Below are positions 7,996-17,674 of a stretch of 64,000 bases of DNA, piece after piece (position 1 is the first letter of the stretch; each line of letters starts with the position of its first letter). This stretch comes from Dysgonamonadaceae bacterium (GTDB lineage: Bacteria > Bacteroidota > Bacteroidia > Bacteroidales > Azobacteroidaceae), in assembly GCA_031289145.1 (NCBI GenBank), contig JAITQA010000113.1:1-64000 (forward strand), read 5' to 3'. Below the pieces are notes generated by a model. That model did no database searches, was not told the origin of the DNA, and saw only the letters and a program-made list of their open reading frames with translations. Position numbers and translations under genes: made by a program.

Positions 7996-10029
7996 ATGAA
8001 ACAGGTATATAAGACTTGCCTACTTTTCTTTATGATATGTTTGACAACACATATTGCAGCGCAACACAGCCATAGTCTTGTCAATACATCACAAAGTCCG
8101 TTTGCGAAAATAACAGGTGCAGCGCTCGGTGACGTCCAATGGACACAAGGTTTTTGGGCGGAACGTTTCTCCGTCTGCAAAAATACCATGTCGCCGGAAT
8201 TATTAAAAACCTATATGGATGAACATATTTCTCATTCGTTCAAGAATTTTGAAATTGCAGCAAAGCGAGATACCGGTTCACATGCAGGCCCTCCTTTTCA
8301 TGACGGAGATTTATACAAAGCTTTCGAGTCCTTGGCAAGTTTGTATGCCGTGACGGAAGATAAAAGTTTAGACAAGTTGATGGATGAAATTATTGCCGTA
8401 GTAGTTGAATCCCAACGTGAAGACGGCTATATCCATTCCCCCGTGGTGATAGAAGAAAGGAGAAATTCGGGTAAAACGCATGCTTTTGACGACCGGCTGA
8501 ATTTCGAAACATACAATATGGGACATCTGATGACTGCCGCCTGCATACATTACCGGGCAACCGGAAAACGGACATTGCTCAATGTGGCCATTAAAGCAAC
8601 GGATTATTTATATACATTTTATAAAAAAGCCTCTCCCGAATTAGCCAGAAATGCGATATGTCCCTCGCATTATATGGGGGTGGTGGAAATGTACCGGACG
8701 ACCCGTAACCCCAAATACCTCGAATTATCGAAAAGTCTTATCGACATCCGGGGGTTGATGGAAAACGGAACGGACGATAACCAGGACAGAGTCCCGTTCC
8801 GACAGCAGACAAAAGCCATGGGGCATGCCGTAAGGGCCAATTATCTGTATGCCGGAGTGGCCGATGTATATGCCGAAACCGGCGATACTTCCCTGCTGCA
8901 TCCGCTGCATAACATCTGGGAAAATATGACCGGCGCTAAAATGTATATCACCGGCGCTTGCGGTGCATTGTACGACGGTGTTTCTCCGGATGGAACTTCT
9001 TATGAACCTCCTGTAATACAAAAAGTACACCAGGCATACGGGCGGGATTTTCAACTGCCCAACAAAACGGCGCATAATGAAACCTGCGCCAATATCGGAA
9101 ATTTATTGTGGAACTGGAGAATGTTTCTCTTGTCGGGAGAAGCCAAATACATGGATGTTGCGGAATTAACCCTGTACAACAGTATCTTATCAGGTGTGAG
9201 CTTAGACGGCAAAGATTTTTGTTACACCAATCCGTTAAGTGTCTCAAACGAATTTCCTTACAAACTGAGATGGTCCGGCGGACGCATTCCTTACATAGCG
9301 CTTTCCAACTGCTGTCCTCCGAATACGGTGCGCACCCTTTCCGAAGTGCAGAATTACGCTTACGGTTTATCGGACGAGGGCGTTTGGGTAAACCTTTACG
9401 GCGGAAACCAACTGAATACTACCTTGAAAAACGGTGGAAAAATTCAATTGCGCCAGACAACGGATTATCCGTGGGACGGCAAGGTCACGATCGTATTTGA
9501 GAAAACACCGGAAAAATCTTTTACTGTGTTCTTGCGCATACCCGGCTGGTGTAAGAACGCCAGCATGACCGTCAATGGAATACCTGAAAAACAGCAACTT
9601 ACTTCCGGAACTTATGCAGGAATCGACCGGAAATGGAAACCCGGAGATAAAATAGAACTCCTTTTGCCGATGGAAGCCCTGCTTTTGACTGCTAATCCTT
9701 TGGTTGAGGAGTGCCGAAATCAGGTGGCCGTCAAACGGGGACCGGTCGTTTATTGCATGGAAAGTCCTGATTTTCCTGAAAATAATATTTTTAATGTAAC
9801 TTTGTCGGCGAATATTCACCTGACTCCAAAGGAAACAAAAATCGGTGACAGCCGGATGATGTTATTGGAAGGAAAAGCCAAAGCGCCCGAAAATACAACT
9901 TGGGGGAATATTTTGTACAAAGAAATAAGCGCTGCGGATAAAATTGTTCCGGTACGCTTAATTCCTTATTATGCTTGGGGTAACAGAGGAAAGTCGGAAA
10001 TGACGGTTTGGATAAATGTATCACGTTAA
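7996..10029 (+). CDS. GH127-type (DUF1680) beta-L-arabinofuranosidase, secreted
   Basis: The 677-residue protein has a signal peptide ending THIAAQ and a (alpha/alpha)6-barrel of the GH127/GH146 (former DUF1680) group. Family hallmarks are HDGDLYKAFESLASLYA (about 102-118), GHAVRANYLYAG (276-287), HNETCANIGN (360-369) and SNCCPPNTVRTL (437-448). In characterised members the Glu-x-Cys and the Cys-Cys pair bind zinc and one cysteine is the nucleophile; both are present here (E362, C364, C439, C440). The enzyme would release beta-linked L-arabinofuranose from pectic arabinan or RG side chains in the periplasm. It is the first gene of the unit, followed 14 bp later by a rhamnosidase. GH127 versus GH146 cannot be settled by eye. 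Confidence 0.88.
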   Translation: MKQVYKTCLLFFMICLTTHIAAQHSHSLVNTSQSPFAKITGAALGDVQWTQGFWAERFSVCKNTMSPELLKTYMDEHISHSFKNFEIAAKRDTGSHAGPPFHDGDLYKAFESLASLYAVTEDKSLDKLMDEIIAVVVESQREDGYIHSPVVIEERRNSGKTHAFDDRLNFETYNMGHLMTAACIHYRATGKRTLLNVAIKATDYLYTFYKKASPELARNAICPSHYMGVVEMYRTTRNPKYLELSKSLIDIRGLMENGTDDNQDRVPFRQQTKAMGHAVRANYLYAGVADVYAETGDTSLLHPLHNIWENMTGAKMYITGACGALYDGVSPDGTSYEPPVIQKVHQAYGRDFQLPNKTAHNETCANIGNLLWNWRMFLLSGEAKYMDVAELTLYNSILSGVSLDGKDFCYTNPLSVSNEFPYKLRWSGGRIPYIALSNCCPPNTVRTLSEVQNYAYGLSDEGVWVNLYGGNQLNTTLKNGGKIQLRQTTDYPWDGKVTIVFEKTPEKSFTVFLRIPGWCKNASMTVNGIPEKQQLTSGTYAGIDRKWKPGDKIELLLPMEALLLTANPLVEECRNQVAVKRGPVVYCMESPDFPENNIFNVTLSANIHLTPKETKIGDSRMMLLEGKAKAPENTTWGNILYKEISAADKIVPVRLIPYYAWGNRGKSEMTVWINVSR

Positions 10030-10043
10030 ATTGTAAAAAAGGC

Positions 10044-13000
10044 ATGAAGAAAAATTTTATACTATTACTTCTTTTTTTGAGTATAAACCGTATACCGGCT
10101 CAGCAAATAGAAAAATTATGGGCGTCCTCTTCGGAGGAAAGTCGGCCTTGGGTTTTCTGGTATTGGATGCAAGGCGCAGTCAGCAAAGAAGGGATTACGG
10201 CTGATTTGGAGGCCATGAAAGAGGTTGGTCTGGGCGGCGCTTACCTGATGCCGATTAAAGGAGCGCCGGAAAAACCGTTTATTACGCCTGTCGTAGAGCA
10301 ATTAAGTCCGCTCTGGTGGGAAATGGTTGATTTTGCTTTCAAGGAAGCTGACCGTGTCGGGATAAAAATAGGTTTTCATGTTTGTGACGGTTTCGCTTTG
10401 GCCGGAGGGCCTTGGATTACACCGGAACGCGCTATGCAGAAAGTTGTATGGAGCCGGACAAACATACAGGGAGGTAAGAAAATAAACCTCCAACTTCCTC
10501 AACCGGAAAGTTATAAGGATTATTACGAAGATATAGCCGTGTTTGCCTGTCCTGCTTTACCGGGCGAAGGACTGTCTTCCGAAAAGTTGCAGCCCAAAGT
10601 GACCACCAATGTACCGGGTGTTGATGCGCAATTTTTGACGGATATAAATACGAAGGAATCATTTAGCAGTAAAGAACCGTGTTGGATTCTTTTTGCTTTC
10701 GACGAACCGTTTACCTGCCGTACCATACAGGTACAGCCTTCCGGACGCAATTTTCAGGCGCAACGGTTTACGGTCGAAGCAGGAGATGACGGCATACATT
10801 TCAAAAAGATATCGCAATTGGAAGCGCCTCGGCAAGGTTGGCAAAACGATGATTTTCCGATGACGCATGCGATTCCGCCCACCACCGCCCGTTATTTTCG
10901 TTTTTTGTACGATTTGGAAGGAACGGAACCCGGTTCGGAAGATTTGGATGTCGCTAAATGGAAACAATCCTTGAAAATCAAATATATCCGGCTTTCTTCC
11001 GAAGCCCGGATTCATCAATATGAAGGCAAAAACGGTTCGGTTTGGCGGGTCAGTCCCCGGACTACTCCTGCGCAAATTCCGGACGAATTGTGTGTGGACA
11101 AAAAGAAAATAAAGGACGTTACCCGCTATACGGATAAGTTTGGCCGTTTGCAGTGGGATGCTCCCGAAGGTGAATGGACTATTCTCAGGATGGGTCATAC
11201 TTCCACCGGACATACCAATGCCACCGGAGGCAAGGGTAGCGGCCTGGAATGTGATAAATTCAATCCCGAAGCCATCCGGCTTCAATTCGATTCATGGTTC
11301 GGAAAAGCGTACGAAGTAGCCGGAAAAGACTTGGCTTCCCGTGTGCTGAAAATATTTCATGTGGACAGTTGGGAATGTGGAAGCCAGAACTGGTCGCCCG
11401 TTTTCCGGAAAGAATTTAAAAAAAGAAGAGGATACGATATTTATGATTACCTGCCTGTTATGGCCGGAATACCTGTCGGAGACGCTGCAAGTTCTGAAAA
11501 AGTGCTGTATGATGTCCGCCAAACGATTGCCGAATTGCTTGTCGATGTGTTCTATAAAACGCTTCAACAAGAGGCGAATGCCAAAGGATGTCTGTTCAGC
11601 GCCGAATGTGTGGCGCCTACTATGTTAAGCGATGGAATGATGCACCATAAATACACCGATATTCCGATGGGTGAATTCTGGCTGCAAAGTCCCACTCACG
11701 ATAAACCGAACGATGTGCTGGATGCTGTTTCCGGTGCGCATATTTATGGGAAAAATATTGTGCAGGCGGAGGGATTTACCCAATTGAGAAGCACGTTTAC
11801 GGAACATCCTGCGATGTTGAAAACTTTGCAGGACAGGAATTATGCCTTAGGTATCAATCGTTTGTCTTATCATGTTAATGTGCTGAATCCATGGTTAAAC
11901 AAGCAGCCGGGTATGACACTCGATGGCATCGGACTGTATTTTCAACGCGACCAAACTTGGTGGAAACAGGCAAAAGCCTGGGTGGATTACACTTGGCGTT
12001 GTCAGGCTTTGTTGCAGTTCGGAGAACCCGTTGTTGATTTGGCTGTGTTTACAGGCGATGAGTTGCCGCGCAGGGCTATTCTTCCGGACAGATTAGCGCC
12101 GTTTATTCCCGGTATTTTCGGTAAGGAAAAAATGGAAAAAGAAAAAATACGTCTGGCCAATGCAGGAACACCGTCTACACAAATGCCCGCAGGCGTAAGC
12201 TATTCCGCCAATATTCTTCATGCGGAAGACTGGGTCAATGCTTTGCGGGGATATGCTTACGATAGTTTTAATCCGGATGTTTTGGCTTTGGCAAAAGTTG
12301 TTGACAAACAAATTGTTTTGCCTTCCGGAATGAAATACCGGGCGCTCATTGTACCGGGAAAACATCCGATGCAGCCCAATCCGGAGGTAATGACGGAAAC
12401 GACCCGTAATCAACTCAATCGATTGGCAAAACAGGGTGCAAAATTCATAGAACTGCCCTACACAGCCGAAACATTTGCCTCCTTGGGTATCGAACGCGAT
12501 TTCGACGTCAGGGAATCAACCGGCGAATATGCCGCAGATATTGCTTATACCCATCGTCGAGACGATACTATTGATATTTATTTTATTTCCAACCAAACCG
12601 GGCATACCCGAGAATTGTCCGTTTCCTTGCGCGTGACGGGTAAAATACCCGCATACTGGAATCCGGTAGACGGGCGCATCCGCCTTGCCGAAAATCCGAA
12701 AACGGAAAACGGGCGAACAATTCTTTCCTTACAGTTGGATGCCGACGAATCGGTTTTTATCGTTTTGCAAAAACCATCCGGTCAAGCATTACCGGCTACG
12801 GCTAAAAAAGGAAATCACTACGAAAAAATCATGGAAATTACGTCTCCCTGGCATGTCCGGTTTGATACTGTTTCGAGAGGACCGGAACAAGCGGTTGTTT
12901 TTGAAAAACTTACAGAATGGAACGAACATCCCGACGAACGCATCCGGTATTATTCCGGTACGGCGGTATACACAACTCGTTTCGAATGGGAAAAACAAGC

Positions 13001-13313
13001 ACAAGGGAGTATCTTCATTGAATTGGAAAATATTTACAACATGGCCGGTGTGAAAATCAACGGAACAGACTGTGGAATCCTCTGGACAAAGCCATACCGC
13101 TTGGATATTACCAAGGCTTTAAGGCCGGGAAGCAATGTACTCGAAATACAGGTATCCAATACATGGGCAAACCGTATCATGGGTGATGAAAATTTCAATG
13201 CGGAAAGTGATGAAAATAAAAAAATATGGACGAATGCCCGCTATCGTTTGGCGGAAAAACGGCTTGTCAAATCCGGATTAACAGGAAAAATAACCCTATT
13301 TCACGCACAATGA
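10044..13313 (+). CDS. GH106-type alpha-L-rhamnosidase, secreted
   Basis: The 1089-residue product starts at the ATG at 10044, giving a signal peptide ending RIPAQ; an upstream in-frame start at 10008 would overlap the preceding gene and spoil the signal. The N-terminal block WVFWYWMQGAVSKEGITAD, continuing LEAMKEVGLGGAYLMP, is the beginning of the GH106 catalytic barrel. The middle contains FHVDSWECGSQNW and the C terminus a jelly-roll domain (IELENIYNMAGVKINGTDCG, then ILWTKPYRLD), matching GH106 in order and length. These enzymes remove L-rhamnose capping or in the backbone of rhamnogalacturonans. The next gene overlaps its stop by four bases (ATGA), indicating coupled translation. Rhamnose release agrees with rhaM and rhaT at the other end of the window. 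Confidence 0.88.
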   Translation: MKKNFILLLLFLSINRIPAQQIEKLWASSSEESRPWVFWYWMQGAVSKEGITADLEAMKEVGLGGAYLMPIKGAPEKPFITPVVEQLSPLWWEMVDFAFKEADRVGIKIGFHVCDGFALAGGPWITPERAMQKVVWSRTNIQGGKKINLQLPQPESYKDYYEDIAVFACPALPGEGLSSEKLQPKVTTNVPGVDAQFLTDINTKESFSSKEPCWILFAFDEPFTCRTIQVQPSGRNFQAQRFTVEAGDDGIHFKKISQLEAPRQGWQNDDFPMTHAIPPTTARYFRFLYDLEGTEPGSEDLDVAKWKQSLKIKYIRLSSEARIHQYEGKNGSVWRVSPRTTPAQIPDELCVDKKKIKDVTRYTDKFGRLQWDAPEGEWTILRMGHTSTGHTNATGGKGSGLECDKFNPEAIRLQFDSWFGKAYEVAGKDLASRVLKIFHVDSWECGSQNWSPVFRKEFKKRRGYDIYDYLPVMAGIPVGDAASSEKVLYDVRQTIAELLVDVFYKTLQQEANAKGCLFSAECVAPTMLSDGMMHHKYTDIPMGEFWLQSPTHDKPNDVLDAVSGAHIYGKNIVQAEGFTQLRSTFTEHPAMLKTLQDRNYALGINRLSYHVNVLNPWLNKQPGMTLDGIGLYFQRDQTWWKQAKAWVDYTWRCQALLQFGEPVVDLAVFTGDELPRRAILPDRLAPFIPGIFGKEKMEKEKIRLANAGTPSTQMPAGVSYSANILHAEDWVNALRGYAYDSFNPDVLALAKVVDKQIVLPSGMKYRALIVPGKHPMQPNPEVMTETTRNQLNRLAKQGAKFIELPYTAETFASLGIERDFDVRESTGEYAADIAYTHRRDDTIDIYFISNQTGHTRELSVSLRVTGKIPAYWNPVDGRIRLAENPKTENGRTILSLQLDADESVFIVLQKPSGQALPATAKKGNHYEKIMEITSPWHVRFDTVSRGPEQAVVFEKLTEWNEHPDERIRYYSGTAVYTTRFEWEKQAQGSIFIELENIYNMAGVKINGTDCGILWTKPYRLDITKALRPGSNVLEIQVSNTWANRIMGDENFNAESDENKKIWTNARYRLAEKRLVKSGLTGKITLFHAQ

Positions 13314-15628
13314 TTATACAAAAAAACAGTAAACAAAGTCTTTTATCCCTGTTGTTGTTCTTTTCACTTTGTACTTGGGGACAACAACCGGATTACAACG
13401 TCGTCTGGAATACGCCCAGTCGTAATTCAAGCGAAAGCATGCCTTGTGGCGGTGGCGATATTGGCCTGAATGTTTGGGTAGAAGACGGCGCTATTTTGTT
13501 TTATATTGCCCGAAGCGGGACTTTCGATGAGAACAACACTTTGCTGAAACAGGGTCGTATCCGTATCCAATTATCTCCCAATCCTTTCGAAGGGAAAACT
13601 TTTCGTCAGGAATTAAATTTGGAAACAGGTTGTGTGACGCTCAGTGCGGAAAACAACGGCTTGTCTGCCGGAATACGCATCTGGGTGGATGTTTTCCATC
13701 CGGTGATTCATGTAGAGGTAGAGAATAACAGGAAATTGAAAGCAAGTGTTTCATACGAAAGCTGGCGCTACAAAGACCGTTTGTTGCGGAAAAACGAAAG
13801 TAACCAAAATTCTTATAAATGGGCGGCTCCGGAAGGATTGCGCACGAAAAAAGACAATCTGGCTTTTGAAAAAAACAGCATCCTTTTTTATCATTGCAAC
13901 GAAAACGAAACCATTTTTGATGTGACCGTTCGGCAACAAGGCCTTGATAGCGTGAAAGACAGTCTGTTCAATCCCTTGAAAAATTTGATTTCCGGTGGAA
14001 TCATCGAAGCTCGTGGATTTCGGCCTGCCGGCACATCAATGGGAGAATACCATCATACGGATTTCCAGGCCTGGCAATTAGAGAGCGAAGAACCACTGAA
14101 AAAATGGCAATTGGCAATCCGTTTGCATACCGCACAAACAGAGGATGTAAATGTGTGGAAACAAGCATTTAACAAGCCGGTGACAAGTGATAAAAAAGCC
14201 AATTTAAAGTGGTGGAAAGATATATGGAACCGGAGTTTTATTCATGTCCGGTCGAATGATAGCGTCCAAACCGGATTTGAAATCAGCCGCAATTATCAAC
14301 TGTTCCGTTACATGCTGGCTTGTAATGCATTCGGTGATTATCCGACCAAATTCAACGGCGGGTTATTTACCTTTGACCCTCAGTTTGTCGATTCTACCTG
14401 CCTTTTTACACCGGATTTCCGTAAATGGGGTGGGGGAACGTATACGGCTCAAAACCAGCGCTTGGTGTATTTTCCGATGCTGAAGTCGGGTGATTTTGCC
14501 ATGATGACCTCTCAATTCGATTTTTATTTGCGGAATCTGCACAATGCCGAAATGCGCAGTCGCGTGTATTGGCATCATGCAGGCGCCTGTTTTACGGAAC
14601 AAATGGAAAATTTCGGTTTGCCGAATCCCAGCGAATATGGATGGAAGCGACCGATAGATTTTGATAAAGGTTTGGAATACAATAAATGGCTTGAGTACCA
14701 ATGGGATACTGTTTTGGAGTTTTGTTTTCTGATAATGGAAAAAGAACGTTATACAGGCGAAGACATATCCATCTATATTCCTTTGATTGAAAGTTGTCTG
14801 CTTTTTTTCGACGCGCATTATCAATACTTAGCCAAACAGCGCGGACACGATTCGCTTGATAAAAACGGTAAACTGATTCTTTATCCCGGTTCCGCCTGCG
14901 AAACCTATAAGATGGCATACAATGCGACATCGACCATTGCCGCTTTGCAAACGGTGACGTCCCGTCTCCTGGAACTATCCGAAAAATATACGGATGCAAC
15001 CCGTAAGGCTTACTACACACAATTTCTCAGCCGTTTGCCGGAAATCCGCACGCGGGAAATGAACGGGCAGACGGTCATTGCGCCGGCATGGCATTGGGAA
15101 CGAATCAACAATAAGGAAAGCCCACAACTTTATCCGGTATTTCCCTGGGGGCTGTATGGAATCGGAAAACCAGACCTTGAGAAGGCGGTGAATACGTATA
15201 AATGTGATTCCGATGCAGTTAAATTCAGGGATTATGCAGGTTGGAAACAAGATGCGATATGGGCGGCTCGCTTGGGTTTGACGAAAGAGGCCCAAACATT
15301 GGTAACAAAAAAACTCCAAAACTCCGACAAGCGCTTTCCTGCTTTTTGGGGACCCGGATTTGATTGGACGCCTGACCACAATTGGGGCGGTAGCGGCATG
15401 ATTGCTTTGCAAGAAATGCTGCTGCAAACCGCAGATGAAAAAATATTCCTGCTTCCGGCATGGCCACGGGACTGGGATGTCCATTTTAAATTATATGTTT
15501 CTTACAACAAAATTATTGAATGTAAATATAAAAACGGTAAAATAGAAGAATTAAAAATTAACGAACAACAGCAGGTCGTAGGCAGGTTGCCGTTGGATAA
15601 CAATTATAATTGTATAGTTATTGATTAA
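13310..15628 (+). CDS. DUF5703-domain putative glycoside hydrolase, secreted
   Basis: Starting at the ATGA overlap at 13310 gives a 772-residue protein with a signal peptide ending LCTWGQQ. The N-terminal part reads VVWNTPSRNSSESMPCGGGD, then IGLNVWVEDGAILFYIARSG, which I recognise as DUF5703, a beta-sandwich resembling the N-terminal domain of GH95-like enzymes. The rest looks like an alpha/alpha barrel: YPGSACETYKMAYNATSTIA and a C-terminal WTPDHNWGGSGMIALQEMLL, near residue 700. This arrangement suggests a glycosidase of a GH95-like clan, but no activity can be assigned. Translational coupling to the GH106 gene implies that the two act on the same chain. Identification of the domain is firm; catalysis is inferred. 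Confidence 0.72.
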   Translation: MIIQKNSKQSLLSLLLFFSLCTWGQQPDYNVVWNTPSRNSSESMPCGGGDIGLNVWVEDGAILFYIARSGTFDENNTLLKQGRIRIQLSPNPFEGKTFRQELNLETGCVTLSAENNGLSAGIRIWVDVFHPVIHVEVENNRKLKASVSYESWRYKDRLLRKNESNQNSYKWAAPEGLRTKKDNLAFEKNSILFYHCNENETIFDVTVRQQGLDSVKDSLFNPLKNLISGGIIEARGFRPAGTSMGEYHHTDFQAWQLESEEPLKKWQLAIRLHTAQTEDVNVWKQAFNKPVTSDKKANLKWWKDIWNRSFIHVRSNDSVQTGFEISRNYQLFRYMLACNAFGDYPTKFNGGLFTFDPQFVDSTCLFTPDFRKWGGGTYTAQNQRLVYFPMLKSGDFAMMTSQFDFYLRNLHNAEMRSRVYWHHAGACFTEQMENFGLPNPSEYGWKRPIDFDKGLEYNKWLEYQWDTVLEFCFLIMEKERYTGEDISIYIPLIESCLLFFDAHYQYLAKQRGHDSLDKNGKLILYPGSACETYKMAYNATSTIAALQTVTSRLLELSEKYTDATRKAYYTQFLSRLPEIRTREMNGQTVIAPAWHWERINNKESPQLYPVFPWGLYGIGKPDLEKAVNTYKCDSDAVKFRDYAGWKQDAIWAARLGLTKEAQTLVTKKLQNSDKRFPAFWGPGFDWTPDHNWGGSGMIALQEMLLQTADEKIFLLPAWPRDWDVHFKLYVSYNKIIECKYKNGKIEELKINEQQQVVGRLPLDNNYNCIVID

Positions 15629-15640
15629 AAAACATGATTA

Positions 15641-16597
15641 ATGAACAACATAAAAAATACTAAAATGGAATATCGGGAAATAGGAAAAACAGGAATGTTT
15701 GTTTCCGAGTTGAGCTTCGGTGCGTCTTCTCTGGGAGGTATTTTTCATTCTTTGAGAGAAGAGAAAGGCATTGAAGCTGTACATACGGCTGTCGATAATG
15801 GGATTAATTTTATTGATGTGTCTCCTTATTATGGACATTTAAAAGCAGAAACAGTCTTGGGAAAGGCGTTAAAAAGTATCAATCGTGCAAAGTATTATCT
15901 GTCAACGAAGGCCGGCCGGTACGGAATAAACGGAGAAAACTATTGGGATTATTCGGCTGAAAGGGTAACAAAAAGCGTTTTCGAAAGTATGGAACGACTG
16001 TATGTCGATTACGTTGATTTGCTAAATGTGCACGATATAGAATTTGCCGACCTTGAAATGGTTTGTAAGGAAACCTTACCTGCATTGGTCGAATTGCGCA
16101 AGAAGGGTATTGTAAAACACATCGGGATTACAAACTTAACTTTGAAGCACTTAAAGTATGTCATCGACCATGTGCCGGAAGGAACGGTGGAATCCGTTTT
16201 GTCGTTTTGTCATTACTGTTTGAATGATGATGCGCTGTCGGATTACTTTGATTATTTTGAACAAAAAGGCGTCGGAATCATCAATGCCTCTCCGTTTTCC
16301 ATGGGCTTGTTAACCGAAAACGGCGCCCCTGATTGGCATCCGGCTCCCGTTCCGCTACGTGAGATATGCCGGAAAGCAGCCGTTTATTGCAAAGAAAAAG
16401 GAAAATCTATTGAACAACTTGCCATCCAATTCGCCGCCGGTAATCCGAGAATTGCAACCACATTGTTCAGTACCACCCACTCTGCTTCCGTATTGCAAAA
16501 TCTCAAATGGATAGCAGAACCGATGGACGAGGAATTATTGGAAGGCGTCAAGAAAATACTTGAGCCGCGATTTCGGGACACTTGGTTGAATAATTAA
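15641..16597 (+). CDS. Aldo/keto reductase, L-galactose/L-fucose dehydrogenase-like
   Basis: The 318-residue cytoplasmic protein shows the AKR tetrad: Asp59 in FIDVSPYYG, Tyr64, Lys90 in STKAGR and His131 in LLNVHD. The opening YREIGKTGMFVSELSFGASS and the YYG motif resemble the subgroup of L-galactose dehydrogenase and D-threo-aldose (L-fucose) 1-dehydrogenase, which oxidise 6-deoxy or L-sugars to lactones with NAD(P). It could therefore oxidise L-rhamnose or another sugar released by the preceding enzymes; the sugar is not determined by sequence. An alternative start at 15665 removes eight residues. It lies 12 bp after the DUF5703 gene and before a zinc dehydrogenase and an amidohydrolase, together resembling an oxidative sugar route. 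Confidence 0.82.
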   Translation: MNNIKNTKMEYREIGKTGMFVSELSFGASSLGGIFHSLREEKGIEAVHTAVDNGINFIDVSPYYGHLKAETVLGKALKSINRAKYYLSTKAGRYGINGENYWDYSAERVTKSVFESMERLYVDYVDLLNVHDIEFADLEMVCKETLPALVELRKKGIVKHIGITNLTLKHLKYVIDHVPEGTVESVLSFCHYCLNDDALSDYFDYFEQKGVGIINASPFSMGLLTENGAPDWHPAPVPLREICRKAAVYCKEKGKSIEQLAIQFAAGNPRIATTLFSTTHSASVLQNLKWIAEPMDEELLEGVKKILEPRFRDTWLNN

Positions 16598-16655
16598 AAA
16601 CTAAAAATTAAAAACTAAAAGTAAGGGGGTTATTCAACTATTTAATTGTTAATAT

Positions 16656-17672
16656 ATGAAAGCATTTGTGATACTTGGTGAAAGAAAAACGGCGGTAATT
16701 ACACGCGAAAGGCCGCAATTAAAAGACGGGGAAATATTGCTCAAAATAAAATATGTCGGATTTTGCGGTTCGGATTTGAATACTTTTTTGGGTAAAAACC
16801 CAATGGTGAAACTTCCGGTCATACCGGGACATGAGATAGGAGCGGAGATAGTAGCCGTGGCTTCCGGAGTTCCCGAAAGTTTTCGGCCGGGAATGTGCTG
16901 TACCGTGAATCCCTATACAAATTGCGGGTATTGCGCATCTTGTCGCAACGGTCGCCCAAATGCCTGCCGGTTCAATCAAACCTTAGGCGTACAACGGGAT
17001 GGCGCCATGTGCGAATACATCACTGTCCCCTGGCAGAAAGTAATTACGGATGATGCCGTCAGTGCAAAAAGATTCGCTTTGGTGGAACCGATGAGCGTTG
17101 GTTTTCACGCCGTATCAAGGGCGAATGTTATGGATTTGGATATCGTAATGGTGATTGGATGCGGTATGATTGGTATCGGCGCGATAGTTCGCAGCGTTTT
17201 GCGTGGAGCAACAGTGATAGCTGTCGATATGGACGACGAAAAACTGAACTTGGCCAAACGTCTGGGCGCCGGATACACGATAAACTCAAAAACGGAAAAT
17301 GTGCACTCGGTCTTGGCCGAAATCACACAGGGAAACGGTCCGGATGTTGCGATTGAAGCCGTAGGTTCTCCTGTGACTTACCGAATGGCTGTCGATGAAG
17401 TAGCTTTCACCGGGCGTGTGGTTTGTATCGGATATGCCCCGTCTGAAATTGCTTTTGAAACGAAATATTTTGTAATGAAAGAATTGGACATTCGCGGGTC
17501 TCGTAATGCGATGCCAGAAGATTTCAGGGCTGTGTTGCGCTATATGAAACAGGAAAACTGTATCGCAGAAGAGTTTATATCAGCTATCCATACACCGGAA
17601 GCCGCCGGTGACGCATTGAACGAATGGGCGGCAAATCCGGGAATAGTTTTCAGAATCCTCATCGAATTTTAA
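16656..17672 (+). CDS. Zinc-dependent medium-chain alcohol/polyol dehydrogenase
   Basis: This 338-residue protein is a classical MDR. Catalytic zinc ligands are Cys37 (FCGSD) and His59-Glu60 (PGHE), with Glu144 in VEPMSVGFHA. A structural zinc site is formed by Cys90, Cys93, Cys96 and Cys104 (NCGYCASCRNGRPNAC). The Rossmann glycine motif is GCGMIG at 168-173. The closest groups by motif are sorbitol, galactitol-phosphate and threonine dehydrogenases, so it likely interconverts a sugar acid, polyol or ketose with NAD(P). Two bases separate its stop from the next ATG, indicating tight coupling to the amidohydrolase. The specific substrate is unknown; the context suggests rhamnose or arabinose catabolism. 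Confidence 0.85.
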   Translation: MKAFVILGERKTAVITRERPQLKDGEILLKIKYVGFCGSDLNTFLGKNPMVKLPVIPGHEIGAEIVAVASGVPESFRPGMCCTVNPYTNCGYCASCRNGRPNACRFNQTLGVQRDGAMCEYITVPWQKVITDDAVSAKRFALVEPMSVGFHAVSRANVMDLDIVMVIGCGMIGIGAIVRSVLRGATVIAVDMDDEKLNLAKRLGAGYTINSKTENVHSVLAEITQGNGPDVAIEAVGSPVTYRMAVDEVAFTGRVVCIGYAPSEIAFETKYFVMKELDIRGSRNAMPEDFRAVLRYMKQENCIAEEFISAIHTPEAAGDALNEWAANPGIVFRILIEF

Positions 17673-17674
17673 AG

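Noticed and set aside
10008..10043. Upstream start for the GH106 gene, and similar upstream extensions at 13226, 17624, 22046 and 24565
   Set aside because: Each extension overlaps a neighbour or leader and would place non-conserved residues before a clear signal peptide or domain start.
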